Source: Alphaproteobacteria bacterium (GTDB lineage Bacteria; Pseudomonadota; Alphaproteobacteria; RF32; CAG-239). Taken from it: DNA of 11,003 bases. The stretch lies in assembly GCA_017452115.1 (NCBI GenBank), contig JAFTNB010000002.1, positions 1 to 11,003 on the forward strand. The letters run 5' to 3'. Numbering within the stretch: the first letter of the stretch is position 1; every line of letters begins with the position of its first letter. The notes under the pieces were generated by a model. It made no database searches. It saw only the letters and a list, made by a program, of their open reading frames with translations, and was not told the DNA's origin. Of this stretch, positions 1 to 9,100 are shown piece by piece. The position numbers and the translations under genes are program-made.

Positions 1-965
1 AATTTGCGGATGGTAGTGTTGTATCATATTATCCAAAGAGCAATGGGGAAAAATGTAAATGTTCTGAAAAACTAAAGGATGGTACAGAAATTACTTACTA
101 TAAAAATGGTGTGATAAGTAGTGAAAAAAAGCCTAGTGGTGAAAAGAATCGTTGGGATGAAAAAGGTAATAAGATATATGAAGAATTGCCTAATGGTGAA
201 AAGCGTCAATGGCAAATAATTGATGGCATGAGATATCTTGCAAAAGAGGTTGTTCCCGGAAAGTTTGTTAGAGAATATAAGGTTACTGAAAATAAAAAAA
301 TATTGGAAAGAGATGAAGACGACATTATTCGGGGTACGGGGAAACGTTACTTGTCGGCTGAAGAAATTCAAGGTATAAGGAGAGAATATAACTCGGATGG
401 GGTGTTATGTGCTGAAGAATATCCGGATGGAAAGAGGTTGGAATATAGATCTTATAAATATGATGAGTATAGATTGCCTCATTTCTGGGGTACTCGAACT
501 AAGCGCTATCTTTGTTCAGAAACATGGCCTAATGGTGATAAGAAAACATATTATCCTTCAGGAAAGATCGAAAGTTTTGTTACAAAAAATGGCCTTGCTG
601 AACAAACTTGGTATGTAAATGGTGTAAAAAAATATGAAAAAAATCCTGATGGTTCTTATAAGTGTTGGAATGATAAGGAGGTTTTAATGCATGAACACAG
701 AGTTGGTAAAACTGTTATTGATTATAAATATGATAATCGTGGTAATTTGATTTATCATGCCACTAACGGTGAAGAAGATACTGTGAAATATTTAGCGATG
801 AAGAGAGTTGCCGAGCGTCAAGCAGAAAAGAGTGAAAAATTAAGAGTTCAAAACCAAGGGGTGAAAAATGCTCCGCAAACTGTTAAAAAGCTTAATGTGG
901 TGCAAAAAGCTATTCAAATGGCAAAAGCTAGGATAGATGTTAAACGAGAACTAAGAGAAAGATAG
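1..965 (+). CDS. Partial gene (5' end outside window): repeat protein with degenerate MORN/YwqK-like units
   Basis: The reading frame is open from base 3 to the TAG at 963-965, giving 320 residues with no start in view. A GTG at 111 could be called as a start, but it falls inside a repeat unit (YYKNGVISSEKK) and the 36 codons before it carry the same repeat pattern, so the gene runs off the left edge. The protein is built of about seven or eight loose units of roughly 20 residues, of the form E-x-x-P-[ND/S]-G-x-K-x-x-x-Y-x-x-x-G; examples are KDGTEITYYKNG, LPNGEKRQW, YPDGKRLEYR and WPNGDKKTYYPSGK. This resembles the MORN_2/YwqK repeat style, known in bacterial proteins of unclear role. From about residue 265 to the end the pattern gives way to a Lys/Arg/Glu-rich, probably helical tail. 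No signal peptide or membrane segment is seen in the visible part. Base composition looks more AT-rich than rpoBC. Function is unknown; the repeat assignment is by eye. Confidence 0.85.
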   Translation, partial: FADGSVVSYYPKSNGEKCKCSEKLKDGTEITYYKNGVISSEKKPSGEKNRWDEKGNKIYEELPNGEKRQWQIIDGMRYLAKEVVPGKFVREYKVTENKKILERDEDDIIRGTGKRYLSAEEIQGIRREYNSDGVLCAEEYPDGKRLEYRSYKYDEYRLPHFWGTRTKRYLCSETWPNGDKKTYYPSGKIESFVTKNGLAEQTWYVNGVKKYEKNPDGSYKCWNDKEVLMHEHRVGKTVIDYKYDNRGNLIYHATNGEEDTVKYLAMKRVAERQAEKSEKLRVQNQGVKNAPQTVKKLNVVQKAIQMAKARIDVKRELRER

Positions 966-982
966 TTTAGCTATTAATTTGA

Positions 983-1018
983 AAACATAGCCGACAATTA
1001 AAGTTGTCGGCTATGTTT
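983..1018. terminator. Bidirectional intrinsic terminator between converging genes
   Basis: A perfect 15-bp stem (AAACATAGCCGACAA, 983-997, with TTGTCGGCTATGTTT, 1004-1018) closes a 6-base loop, 18 bases after the stop of the upstream repeat-protein gene. The run of T after the stem is short on the + strand (TTTGG) and a little better on the - strand (TTTTC). It therefore probably ends transcripts from both sides, the second being the broken ankyrin gene that ends at about 1079. Confidence 0.85.
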
Positions 1019-1078
1019 GGGATGTGAAATTTTCATAAAAGATTTATCTTTCCGTCATGTTTTTATCAACCATTTTCA

Positions 1079-1619
1079 TTATACCATAATAGGTATTACT
1101 CCTTGCTTTGCCGTTAGCTTTTCTTTAGTTTGCTCTTCAATGTTTTGTTCTATGAGTTTTTTATGGATAACAATTGGGGAGTTGGTTGTTCTAAAATTTT
1201 TGCTTCAATCAAATCGCTTAAATTGACGGCATTTTGATCGCAAAGTTTGTAATCAATTTTGTTTGCTAATTCCGGAGTTTTTAAGATATATGATGCGACA
1301 TCTAAGCATCTCCTGCAACTGCAACCATAAGCGGATTTGGTCCTAGTTTATTTAATGTTTCAATGCTAGCTCCTTCATCTAGATATTGTTTAAACATTTC
1401 AAGCTTGTTTTGATATGCAGATTTCATCATTTTACTATTAATACGAGTATGTTCTTCATTCACTGTTATGTAATTTTTATCTTCTCTTATTTGATCTTTT
1501 TCAGCATCTACTATTAAAACCGTTGAGCCGACTGCAACCGCAAATATCGGATTTAAAATTACTCCTTGAGCACAACATGCTGTAATTTCCAATATTTCTT
1601 TTGCTCTTTCTTTATTCAT
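1079..1619 (-). pseudogene. Ankyrin-repeat protein gene broken by two single-base deletions
   Basis: The intact-looking part starts at ATG 1617-1619 and stops at TAG 1302-1304 after 105 residues, in the middle of an ankyrin helix pair (NPLMVAVAGDA). Moving one frame at 1303-1305 continues it as LDVASYILKTPELANKID, the expected second helix and next repeat. That frame stops at 1150-1152, just past a 6-base homopolymer (1157-1162); adding one base there continues it as KKLIEQNIEEQTKEKLTAK and ends at TAA 1079-1081. The span is 541 nt, so two added bases give exactly 181 codons (180 residues). Residues 12-39 are hydrophobic and could be a membrane segment or signal anchor; ankyrin-like sequence covers about 64-140 and a charged helix follows. 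Ankyrin repeats bind other proteins, but no target can be named. The ribosome-binding site is weak. Both losses are in short homopolymers, so sequencing error is possible, although 8.3 kb of adjoining rpoBC is free of frameshifts. The true 3' end beyond 1079 is uncertain because a third shift could extend it to about 1044. Confidence 0.72.
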
Positions 1620-1650
1620 TTTTGAACTTCATAAAATTAGCGTCAATTTC

Positions 1651-1687
1651 ATTATAGCTCATTATAGCATTTTATATATTTTGTCAG
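1651..1687 (-). promoter_or_regulatory. Candidate promoter for the ankyrin gene, with doubled TATAAT
   Basis: Read on the - strand, CTGACA (1682-1687) is followed after 15 bases by a perfect TATAAT (1661-1666) and then by a second perfect TATAAT (1651-1656). The two -10 boxes sit in a 10-base tandem repeat (CATTATAGCT/CATTATAGCA on the + strand, 1650-1669). The start codon lies about 32 bases beyond the second box. The 15-base spacing is short, so which box is used cannot be told. Confidence 0.45.
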
Positions 1688-1731
1688 GTTTTTTAGTATT
1701 GATAAAAAATAGATTCTTTCGCATTTTTTAC

Positions 1732-1758
1732 TTGATTTTTGGTTATAAATGATATAAA
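1732..1758 (+). promoter_or_regulatory. Candidate promoter for rpoBC
   Basis: TTGATT (1732-1737) and TATAAA (1753-1758) are separated by 15 bases, shorter than the usual 16-18. A start near 1765 would give an untranslated leader of about 200 bases before rpoB. The gene to the left is on the other strand and no read-through from the ribosomal protein cluster is possible here, so rpoB needs a promoter in this interval. The exact boxes are a best guess in very AT-rich DNA. Confidence 0.35.
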
Positions 1759-1790
1759 AACTTGTCAGTTTGATTAAATAATTATTTGGT

Positions 1791-1939
1791 GAATTTGTCC
1801 CGAGTTTGGCGCAATGCTTGGTGGTTCGGGCGATTCTTGTATGAGAAAACGTTTTTTTATATTAACCATCTGTATAACGGGGTTTGGTTTTATCTCGGGT
1901 AGCTCCCGAAAATTAGGACCGATAGTATGGTTTACAGAT
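1791..1939 (+). promoter_or_regulatory. Structured rpoB leader with competing hairpins
   Basis: This is the only GC-richer patch in the gene-free stretch 1620-1965. CCCGA (1799-1803) can pair with TCGGG (1826-1830), extended by GAAT (1791-1794) with ATTC (1833-1836). A second hairpin, TCGGG (1895-1899) with CCCGA (1905-1909), has a 5-base loop. Because the arms are identical they can also pair crosswise. ATCTGTA (1868-1874) matches TACAGAT (1933-1939) and would enclose the second hairpin; AACCAT (1864-1869) with ATGGTT (1927-1932) is an alternative. A weak stem at 1831-1851 is followed at once by seven T (1852-1858) and overlaps the first hairpin. The pattern suggests an attenuator or protein-binding leader controlling beta/beta' output, but this is inferred from pairing by eye. 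It does not match a leader family I recognise with certainty; the L10 leader usually lies before rplJ, not rpoB. Confidence 0.4.
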
Positions 1940-1965
1940 TTTAACTGAAGAAGGATAAAAGCAAA

Positions 1966-4900
1966 ATGAAAGAATCTTATACGAGCAAAAAGCGTGTAAG
2001 AAAGAACTTTGGCAAAATTGATGCTGTTATTGATATGCCAAGTTTGATTGAGGTTCAAACCGGTTCATATTCCAGCTTTATCAATAATGTTGATAACTAT
2101 GGACAACACTGTGAATTTGGTTTGGAAGAAGTTTTCAAATCTATTTTCCCGATTAAAGATTTTTCAGGTAACGGTGAGTTGGAGTTTGTTAAATATGAGC
2201 TCGAAGAACCTAAATATGATGTTGATGAATGCTTAAAGCGTGACTTGACATATGCTGCCGCAATTAAGGCAACACTTCGCCTTATTGTTTGGGATATAGA
2301 TGAAACAACCGGTGCAAAATCGGTTCATGATGTTAAAGAACAAGATGTTTATATGGGTGACATTCCGCTTATGACCGATAAAGGTACATTTATCTTTAAC
2401 GGTACTGAGCGTGTGGTTGTTTCTCAAATGCATCGTTCTCCGGGTGTATTCTTTGACCACGACAAAGGTAAAACAATGTCATCAGGTAAATATTTGTTTG
2501 CCGCTCGCATTATTCCGTATCGTGGCTCTTGGCTTGATTTTGAGTTTGATGCCAAAGACTTGGTTTATGCTCGTATCGACCGTCGTCGTAAATTGCCGGT
2601 AACATCAATTTTGTATTCTTTATATTCTAAAGAAACCGAAGACCGCATTAAAGCCGGTGAAAAAGTACCTGAAGAAGAAATCAGGGGTATGGATAAAGAA
2701 GAAATTTTAAATTATTTCTATGAATCTGATGAATATGTTGCAAACAAAAAAGCTTGGAAAGTTAAATTTAATCCCGAACGTGCAAAAGGTATGAAATTTG
2801 ACTTTGATTTGGTTGATGCAAAAACCGGTAAGGTTGTTTGGGAACAAGGTAAAAAGCTTACTTTAAGAACAGCCAATAAGCTTATGGAAGACGGCTTGGA
2901 ATATTATCAGGTTGCCAAAGAACAGCTTTACGGTAAATTCTTGGCAAAAGCTTTGGTTGATGCAAAAACAGGTGAAGTTCTTGCCGATGCCGGTGCCGAG
3001 TTAAACGAAGAATGGCTTGATAAAATTGCTGATGCAAAAATCAAAGAATTGAGTATTTTGTATATTGATGGTGTAAATGTCGGACCTTATATCCGCAACA
3101 CTTTGGAAGCTGATAAAAATCATTGTCGTGAAGAGGCGTTATTAGATATTTATCGTGTTATGCGCCCCGGTGAACCGGCCACATTAGATGCTTCGTATCA
3201 TTTGTTTAAGGCTTTGTTCTTTGATGAAGAAAGATATGATTTGTCATCGGTGGGTCGTGTTAAGATGAATTTGGCAATGGATATACCTTTTGAAGAAGCT
3301 CCCGATACATATCGTACACTCCGCAAAGATGATATTTTGCGTATTGTTAAACATATGATTGGACTTCGTGACGGTAAGGGTGAAGTTGATGATATTGACC
3401 ACTTGGGCAACCGTCGTGTTCGTTCAGTCGGTGAATTGATGGAAAATCAATATCGTATGGGCTTGTTAAGAATGGAAAGAGCAATCAGAGAAAAAATGAG
3501 TGCTGAAGTTCTTAATAATGTTAAACCGCAAGATTTGGTAAATGCTAAGCCGATTGCTGCCGTTATCAGAGAGTTTTTCGGTTCGTCACAACTTTCACAA
3601 TTTATGGACCAAAACAACCCGTTGTCAGAAATCACACACAAGCGCCGTTTGTCAGCTTTGGGTCCCGGCGGTTTGTCTCGTGACAGAGCAGGTTTTGAGG
3701 TTCGTGACGTGCACCCGACACACTATGGTCGTATATGTCCGATTGAAACTCCTGAAGGTCCGAACATCGGTTTGATTAACTCACTTTCAACATATGCTCG
3801 CATCAATAAATATGGTTTTATTGAATGTCCGTATCGTAAGGTTGTTGATGGTGTCGTTACATCTGAGGTTGTATATTTATCAGCCGATGAAGAAGGCAAA
3901 TTTATTATTGCTGAGGCAAATGCCAAGGTTAATGAGGACGGACATTTTGAAAACGATATGATTGCTTGTCGTAAAGCAGGCGATGTCGTTTTTGCTGCTC
4001 CATCTGAAATTAATTTAATTGACGTTTCGCCAAAACAGCTAGTATCTGTTGCAACTGCGCTTATTCCTTTCTTGGAAAACGATGACGCAAACCGTGCATT
4101 GATGGGTTCAAACATGCAACGTCAAGGTGTACCTTTGTTGCGTTCGGAAGCTCCGCTTGTAGGTACAGGTATTGAAGCAACCGTTGCTAAAGATTCTGGT
4201 GCGACATTGGTGGCTAAATATGACGGTGTTGTTGATTCGGTTGATGCGAATCGTATCGTTATCAGGTCAGATGATAAGCACGCAAGCAATGTGGGTGTTG
4301 AAATTTATCGTTTGCAAAAATTCCGCCGTTCAAACCAAAACACATGTATCAACCAAGTGCCGCTTGTTAAAGTCGGTGACAAAATTAAAGCCGGTGATAT
4401 CATTGCTGACGGTCCTTGTACCGATATGGGTGAGTTGGCATTGGGTAAAAATGTTTTGGTTGCGTTTATGCCTTGGAACGGTCTGAACTACGAAGATGCT
4501 ATTTTGCTTTCGGAAAGAATTTCTCGTGATGATGTTTTAACTTCACTTCATATTGAAGAATTTGAAGTTATGGCTCGTGATACAAAACTCGGTCAAGAAG
4601 AAATCACCAGAGATATTCCCAATGTCGGTGAAGAAGCTTTGCGTAATTTGGACGAAGCAGGTATTGTATATATCGGTGCAGAAGTTAAAGCAGGCGATAT
4701 CTTGGTCGGTAAGGTTACACCGAAAGGTGAATCTCCGGTTACTCCGGAAGAAAAACTTTTGCGTGCAATCTTTGGTGAAAAAGCAAGCGATGTTCGTGAT
4801 ACATCGTTAAGAGTTCAACCCGGTATTGAAGGTGTTGTTGTTGATGTTCATGTATTCTCTCGCCGTGGTGTGGAAAAAGATGAACGTGCGCTTTCAATTG

Positions 4901-6132
4901 AACAACAAGAAATTTCACAACTTGCAAAAGACCGTGATGATGAAATTGCAATTGTTCGCCGTTCATTTGATGCCAGATTAAAAGCAATGCTTTTGGGACA
5001 AACAGTTGTTGATGCTCCTAAAGGTATTGAGAAAAAGGCACAATTGACCGAAGAAATGCTCAACTTAGTTCCGTCTTCACAATGGCGCAAGATTGTTGTT
5101 AAAGATGAAAAAACAATGACTGAAATTGAAGAATTTTCAGCCGCTTTTGATGAAAGAGTCGCTAAAGTTCATAAACACTTTGACAACAAAGTTGAAAAAG
5201 TTCAAAGAGGTGACGATTTGTTGCCCGGTGTACTCAAAATGGTTAAAGTATTTATTGCTACCAAACGTAAAATGCAAACCGGTGATAAAATGGCCGGTCG
5301 TCATGGTAACAAAGGTACTGTTTCACGCGTATTGCCATTGCAAGATATGCCGTACATGGAAGACGGTACACCGGTTGATATCGTGTTAAACCCGTTGGGT
5401 GTGCCATCTCGTATGAATGTGGGACAAATTTTGGAAACACACCTTGGTTGGGCTGCAAAAGAATTAGGTAAACAACTTGATGAACTTTGCGAGCAATACA
5501 AAAAAGGCGAAAAGACCATTGATGAATTAAACGCACGGTTAAAAGAAATTTATGGTGAAAAACAATATAAAGCCGAAATTGAAACCTTAAATACACAAGA
5601 AAAAATGGAACTTGTTTCCAACCTTAAAAACGGTATTCCGATGGCAACTCCGGTATTTGACGGTGCTAACGGTGATGATATTAACCATATGCTTGAAATG
5701 GCAGGTTTACCGACATCCGGTCAGATTGACTTGTATGATGGCAGAACAGGTGAAAAATTTGACCGCAAGGTTACTGTCGGTATCATTTATATGATTAAAC
5801 TTCACCACATTGTTGATGAAAAAATGCACGCTCGTTCGGTTGGTCCGTACTCACTTGTTACACAACAACCGTTGGGTGGTAAAGCCCAATTCGGCGGACA
5901 GCGTTTCGGTGAGATGGAAGTGTGGGCATTGCAAGCATATGGTGCTGCTTATACCTTGCAAGAAATGCTCACCGTTAAATCTGACGATGTCAACGGCAGA
6001 ACAAAAGTGTATGAAGCAATTATACGCGGTGAAGACACATTTGACACCGGTGTTCCGGAATCGTTTAATGTTTTGGTAAAAGAAATGAAGTCTTTGTGTC
6101 TTAATGTTGAAATGTTGAACGAAGAAGTTTAA
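1966..6132 (+). CDS. rpoB: DNA-directed RNA polymerase subunit beta
   Basis: Beta subunit of the core RNA polymerase (alpha2-beta-beta'-omega), which forms half of the active-site cleft and the rifampicin pocket. The 1388 residues are a normal alphaproteobacterial length. The rifampicin region is [20 protein letters not shown] from residue 539, offset +32 from E. coli numbering; D548, H558, R561 and S563 (E. coli D516, H526, R529, S531) are all wild type, so no target-site rifampicin resistance is seen. The fork-loop stretch [15 protein letters not shown], the [13 protein letters not shown] block (931-943), [12 protein letters not shown] (1106-1117, with substrate-contacting lysines K1108 and K1116) and [19 protein letters not shown] (from 1302) are intact. 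Lineage insertions are present at roughly 235-390 and between the flap and the [12 protein letters not shown] block. The ATG is set by an in-frame TAA at 1942-1944 and an AAGGA site at 1951-1955, 10 bases upstream. It is co-transcribed with rpoC, 20 bases downstream. The usual upstream rplL is absent. Confidence 0.99.
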   Translation: MKESYTSKKRVRKNFGKIDAVIDMPSLIEVQTGSYSSFINNVDNYGQHCEFGLEEVFKSIFPIKDFSGNGELEFVKYELEEPKYDVDECLKRDLTYAAAIKATLRLIVWDIDETTGAKSVHDVKEQDVYMGDIPLMTDKGTFIFNGTERVVVSQMHRSPGVFFDHDKGKTMSSGKYLFAARIIPYRGSWLDFEFDAKDLVYARIDRRRKLPVTSILYSLYSKETEDRIKAGEKVPEEEIRGMDKEEILNYFYESDEYVANKKAWKVKFNPERAKGMKFDFDLVDAKTGKVVWEQGKKLTLRTANKLMEDGLEYYQVAKEQLYGKFLAKALVDAKTGEVLADAGAELNEEWLDKIADAKIKELSILYIDGVNVGPYIRNTLEADKNHCREEALLDIYRVMRPGEPATLDASYHLFKALFFDEERYDLSSVGRVKMNLAMDIPFEEAPDTYRTLRKDDILRIVKHMIGLRDGKGEVDDIDHLGNRRVRSVGELMENQYRMGLLRMERAIREKMSAEVLNNVKPQDLVNAKPIAAVIREFFGSSQLSQFMDQNNPLSEITHKRRLSALGPGGLSRDRAGFEVRDVHPTHYGRICPIETPEGPNIGLINSLSTYARINKYGFIECPYRKVVDGVVTSEVVYLSADEEGKFIIAEANAKVNEDGHFENDMIACRKAGDVVFAAPSEINLIDVSPKQLVSVATALIPFLENDDANRALMGSNMQRQGVPLLRSEAPLVGTGIEATVAKDSGATLVAKYDGVVDSVDANRIVIRSDDKHASNVGVEIYRLQKFRRSNQNTCINQVPLVKVGDKIKAGDIIADGPCTDMGELALGKNVLVAFMPWNGLNYEDAILLSERISRDDVLTSLHIEEFEVMARDTKLGQEEITRDIPNVGEEALRNLDEAGIVYIGAEVKAGDILVGKVTPKGESPVTPEEKLLRAIFGEKASDVRDTSLRVQPGIEGVVVDVHVFSRRGVEKDERALSIEQQEISQLAKDRDDEIAIVRRSFDARLKAMLLGQTVVDAPKGIEKKAQLTEEMLNLVPSSQWRKIVVKDEKTMTEIEEFSAAFDERVAKVHKHFDNKVEKVQRGDDLLPGVLKMVKVFIATKRKMQTGDKMAGRHGNKGTVSRVLPLQDMPYMEDGTPVDIVLNPLGVPSRMNVGQILETHLGWAAKELGKQLDELCEQYKKGEKTIDELNARLKEIYGEKQYKAEIETLNTQEKMELVSNLKNGIPMATPVFDGANGDDINHMLEMAGLPTSGQIDLYDGRTGEKFDRKVTVGIIYMIKLHHIVDEKMHARSVGPYSLVTQQPLGGKAQFGGQRFGEMEVWALQAYGAAYTLQEMLTVKSDDVNGRTKVYEAIIRGEDTFDTGVPESFNVLVKEMKSLCLNVEMLNEEV

Positions 6133-6142
6133 GGATAAGGAG
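6131..6142 (+). promoter_or_regulatory. Tandem Shine-Dalgarno sites between rpoB and rpoC
   Basis: AAGGATAAGGAG starts inside the rpoB stop codon and contains two purine-rich sites. The second, AAGGAG (6137-6142), is 10 bases from the rpoC ATG and supports that start. The overlap with the rpoB stop fits translational coupling of the two subunits, which are needed in equal amounts. Confidence 0.7.
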
Positions 6143-6152
6143 TAATATAAAT

Positions 6153-9100
6153 ATGAATGATATAATGAAATTTATGGGTCAGCAAGTAGCTGAAGAGTCT
6201 TTTGATGAAATCAAAATCTCTATTGCTTCTCCTGAACAAATTCGTTCTTGGTCATATGGTGAAGTTAAAAAGCCAGAGACCATTAACTATCGTACGTTTA
6301 AGCCCGAAAGAGATGGTTTGTTCTGTGCACGCATTTTCGGTCCGGTTAAAGACTATGAATGTTTGTGCGGTAAATATAAAAGAATGAAATATCGCGGTGT
6401 TGTTTGCGAAAAGTGTGGTGTTGAAGTTACACTTTCAAAAGTTCGTCGTGAAAGAATGGGACACATTGAGTTGGCCGCTCCGGTTGCTCATATCTGGTTC
6501 TTAAAATCTTTGCCGAGCCGTATTTCAATGCTTACCGATATTCCGATGAAACAGCTTGAAAGCGTATTATATTTTGATAAATATATCGTAATTGAGCCGG
6601 GTCTTACCGATTTAACATTAAATCAGCTTTTGACCGAAGACGAATATCAAGATGCACTTGATAAATATGGCGAAGATGCTTTCAGAGCCGGAATCGGTGC
6701 CGAAGCATTGCGTGAAATTTTAGCAAATATTGATTTGGAAACGGAACGTGCCGTTATGCGAGCTGAATTGAAAGAAACCAATTCGGAAGCAAAACGCAAA
6801 AAGCTGGTTAAAAGATTGAAGATTGTTGAATCGTTTATTGAATCTAACACCAAACCAGAATGGATGGTCTTGACCGTATTGCCGGTTATTCCGCCTGAAC
6901 TCAGACCTCTTGTGCCGTTAGATGGTGGTCGTTTTGCCACATCTGATTTGAACGATTTATATCGTCGTGTAATTAACCGTAACAATCGTTTGAAAAGATT
7001 GTTAGAGTTAAGAGCTCCGGATATTATCGTCAGAAACGAAAAGAGAATGTTGCAAGAGTCTGTTGACGCATTGTTTGACAATGGTCGTCGTTCACGTGCA
7101 ATTACAGGTACAAGCAAACGTCCTTTGAAATCTTTGTCAGATATGCTCAAAGGTAAACAAGGTCGTTTCCGTCAAAACTTACTTGGTAAACGTGTTGACT
7201 ACTCAGGTCGTTCGGTTATTACGGTTGGTCCTGAACTTAAACTTCAACAATGTGGTTTGCCGAAAAAAATGGCACTTGAATTGTTCAAACCTTTTGTATA
7301 TTCAAAATTAGAGCTTTACGGACACGCAACAACCATTAAACAAGCAAAACGCATGGTTGAAAAAGAGCGTCCGGAAGTGTGGGATATATTAGAAGAAGTA
7401 ATCAGAGAACACCCTGTACTTTTAAATCGTGCTCCTACATTGCACCGCTTGGGTATTCAAGCCTTTGAACCGGTGTTGGTAGAAGGTAAGGCAATCCACT
7501 TGCACCCGCTTGTATGTACTGCATTTAACGCAGACTTCGACGGTGACCAAATGGCAGTGCACGTTCCGTTATCTATCGAATCGCAATTGGAAGCTCGTGT
7601 ATTGATGATGTCAACAAACAACATCTTATCACCTGCATCAGGTAAACCGATTATTGTTCCTTCACAAGATATGGTATTGGGTATTTATTACCTCTCATAT
7701 GAAGCAGAAGGTGTAATCGGTGAGGGCAGTGTTTATGCCGATACAGATGAAGTTATGCTTGCACTTGATTCTAAGGTTGTTGATTTGCATGCAAAAATCA
7801 AATGCCGTATGGAATATGTCGATGATAATGGTGAAACAAAATATGGCTTAGTTGATACAACTCCGGGTCGTATCATTGTTTCAGACATATTGCCCAAGCA
7901 TCCTGATGTACCGTTCTCAATTGTAAATCGTTTGCTTAAAAAGAAAGAAATTTCTGAAATTATTGATACGGTTTATCGTCATTGCGGTCAAAAAGAAACC
8001 TGTATCATGGTTGATAAAATTATGTCACTTGGTTTCCAAAATGCTTGTAAGGCAGGTATTTCATTCGGTAAAGATGATTTGATTGTTCCTGATGCCAAAA
8101 AAGACCTCATTGAAGAAACCACTAAACAGGTTAAAGAATTTGAGCAACAGTATCAAAACGGTTTGATTACTAAGGGCGAAAAATATAACAAAGTGGTGGA
8201 TATCTGGGCATCTTGTACCGATAAAATTGCCGATGAAATGATGAAAAACATTTCTAAAACCGAAAAAGGTTACATTAACTCCGTATATATGATGGCACAC
8301 TCCGGTGCTCGTGGTAGTGCTGCGCAAATGAGACAGCTTGCCGGTATGCGTGGTTTGATGGCAAAACCGTCAGGTGAGATTATTGAACAACCGATTATTT
8401 CAAACTTTAAAGAAGGTTTGACAGTGTCTGAGTACTTTAACTCAACCCACGGTGCTCGTAAAGGTTTGGCCGATACTGCGCTTAAAACCGCAAACTCCGG
8501 TTATTTGACTCGTCGTTTGGTTGATGTGGCTCAAGATGTTGTAATTACTGAAACAAACTGCGGTACCGAAAGAGGTATCATTGTTCGTCCCGTTGTTGAC
8601 GGCGGTAATGTAATTGTTTCTATCGGCGACAGAATTTTGGGTCGTACAATTCAAGAAGATATTGTTCATCCCGAAACCGGTGAAGTGCTCATTCAAAGAG
8701 GTAAACTCATAGATGAAAATGATGCCGAGTTGGTAGAAAAAGCAGGTGTTGAACAAGTTAAAATTCGTTCAGTATTAACCTGTGATTGCGAACATGGTGT
8801 ATGTGCGGCTTGTTACGGTCGTGACTTGGCAAGAGGAACACCTGTTAATGTGGGTGAGGCAGTTGGTGTAATTGCTGCTCAATCAATTGGTGAACCTGGT
8901 ACACAGCTTACGATGAGAACTTTCCACATCGGTGGTGCGGCATCAAAATCTGCCGAACAATCAAGTGTTGAAGTTCCGTTTGCAGGTATGTTAAAACTTG
9001 AAAACAAACATACCGTAACCGATTCTGACGGCAATTTGATTGTGTTATCTCGTAACTGCGATATCGTAATTGAAGATGCTCAAGGCAGAGAGAAATCTCG

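Noticed and set aside
111..113. GTG as the start of the left-hand gene
   Set aside because: The frame is open to base 3 and the residues before the GTG continue the same repeat pattern, so this is an internal valine.
1017..1226. A 69-codon frame on the + strand
   Set aside because: It is antisense to the 3' part of the ankyrin pseudogene, whose reading pattern explains the open frame, and it starts inside the terminator arm.
1079..1619. Programmed frameshifting to make the ankyrin protein
   Set aside because: Two separate shifts would be needed, neither at a classic slippery heptamer with a visible stimulating structure; simple decay or error is more likely.
1774..2058. A 94-codon frame on the - strand across the rpoB leader and start
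   Set aside because: Its composition looks non-coding (mostly antisense to the rpoB 5' end), and it would cover the rpoB ribosome site and the leader hairpins.
3580..3660. Possible rifampicin-resistance changes in rpoB
   Set aside because: All the usual resistance positions that can be read (E. coli D516, H526, R529, S531 equivalents) are wild type; the Leu at the I530 equivalent is a conservative change next to these positions.
3723..4115. A 130-codon frame antisense to rpoB
   Set aside because: It is a shadow of conserved rpoB sequence, with no independent support.
6647..7150. A 167-codon frame antisense to rpoC
   Set aside because: It lies wholly within a highly conserved coding region, shows no recognisable domain and has no convincing ribosome site; it is explained by rpoC codon use.
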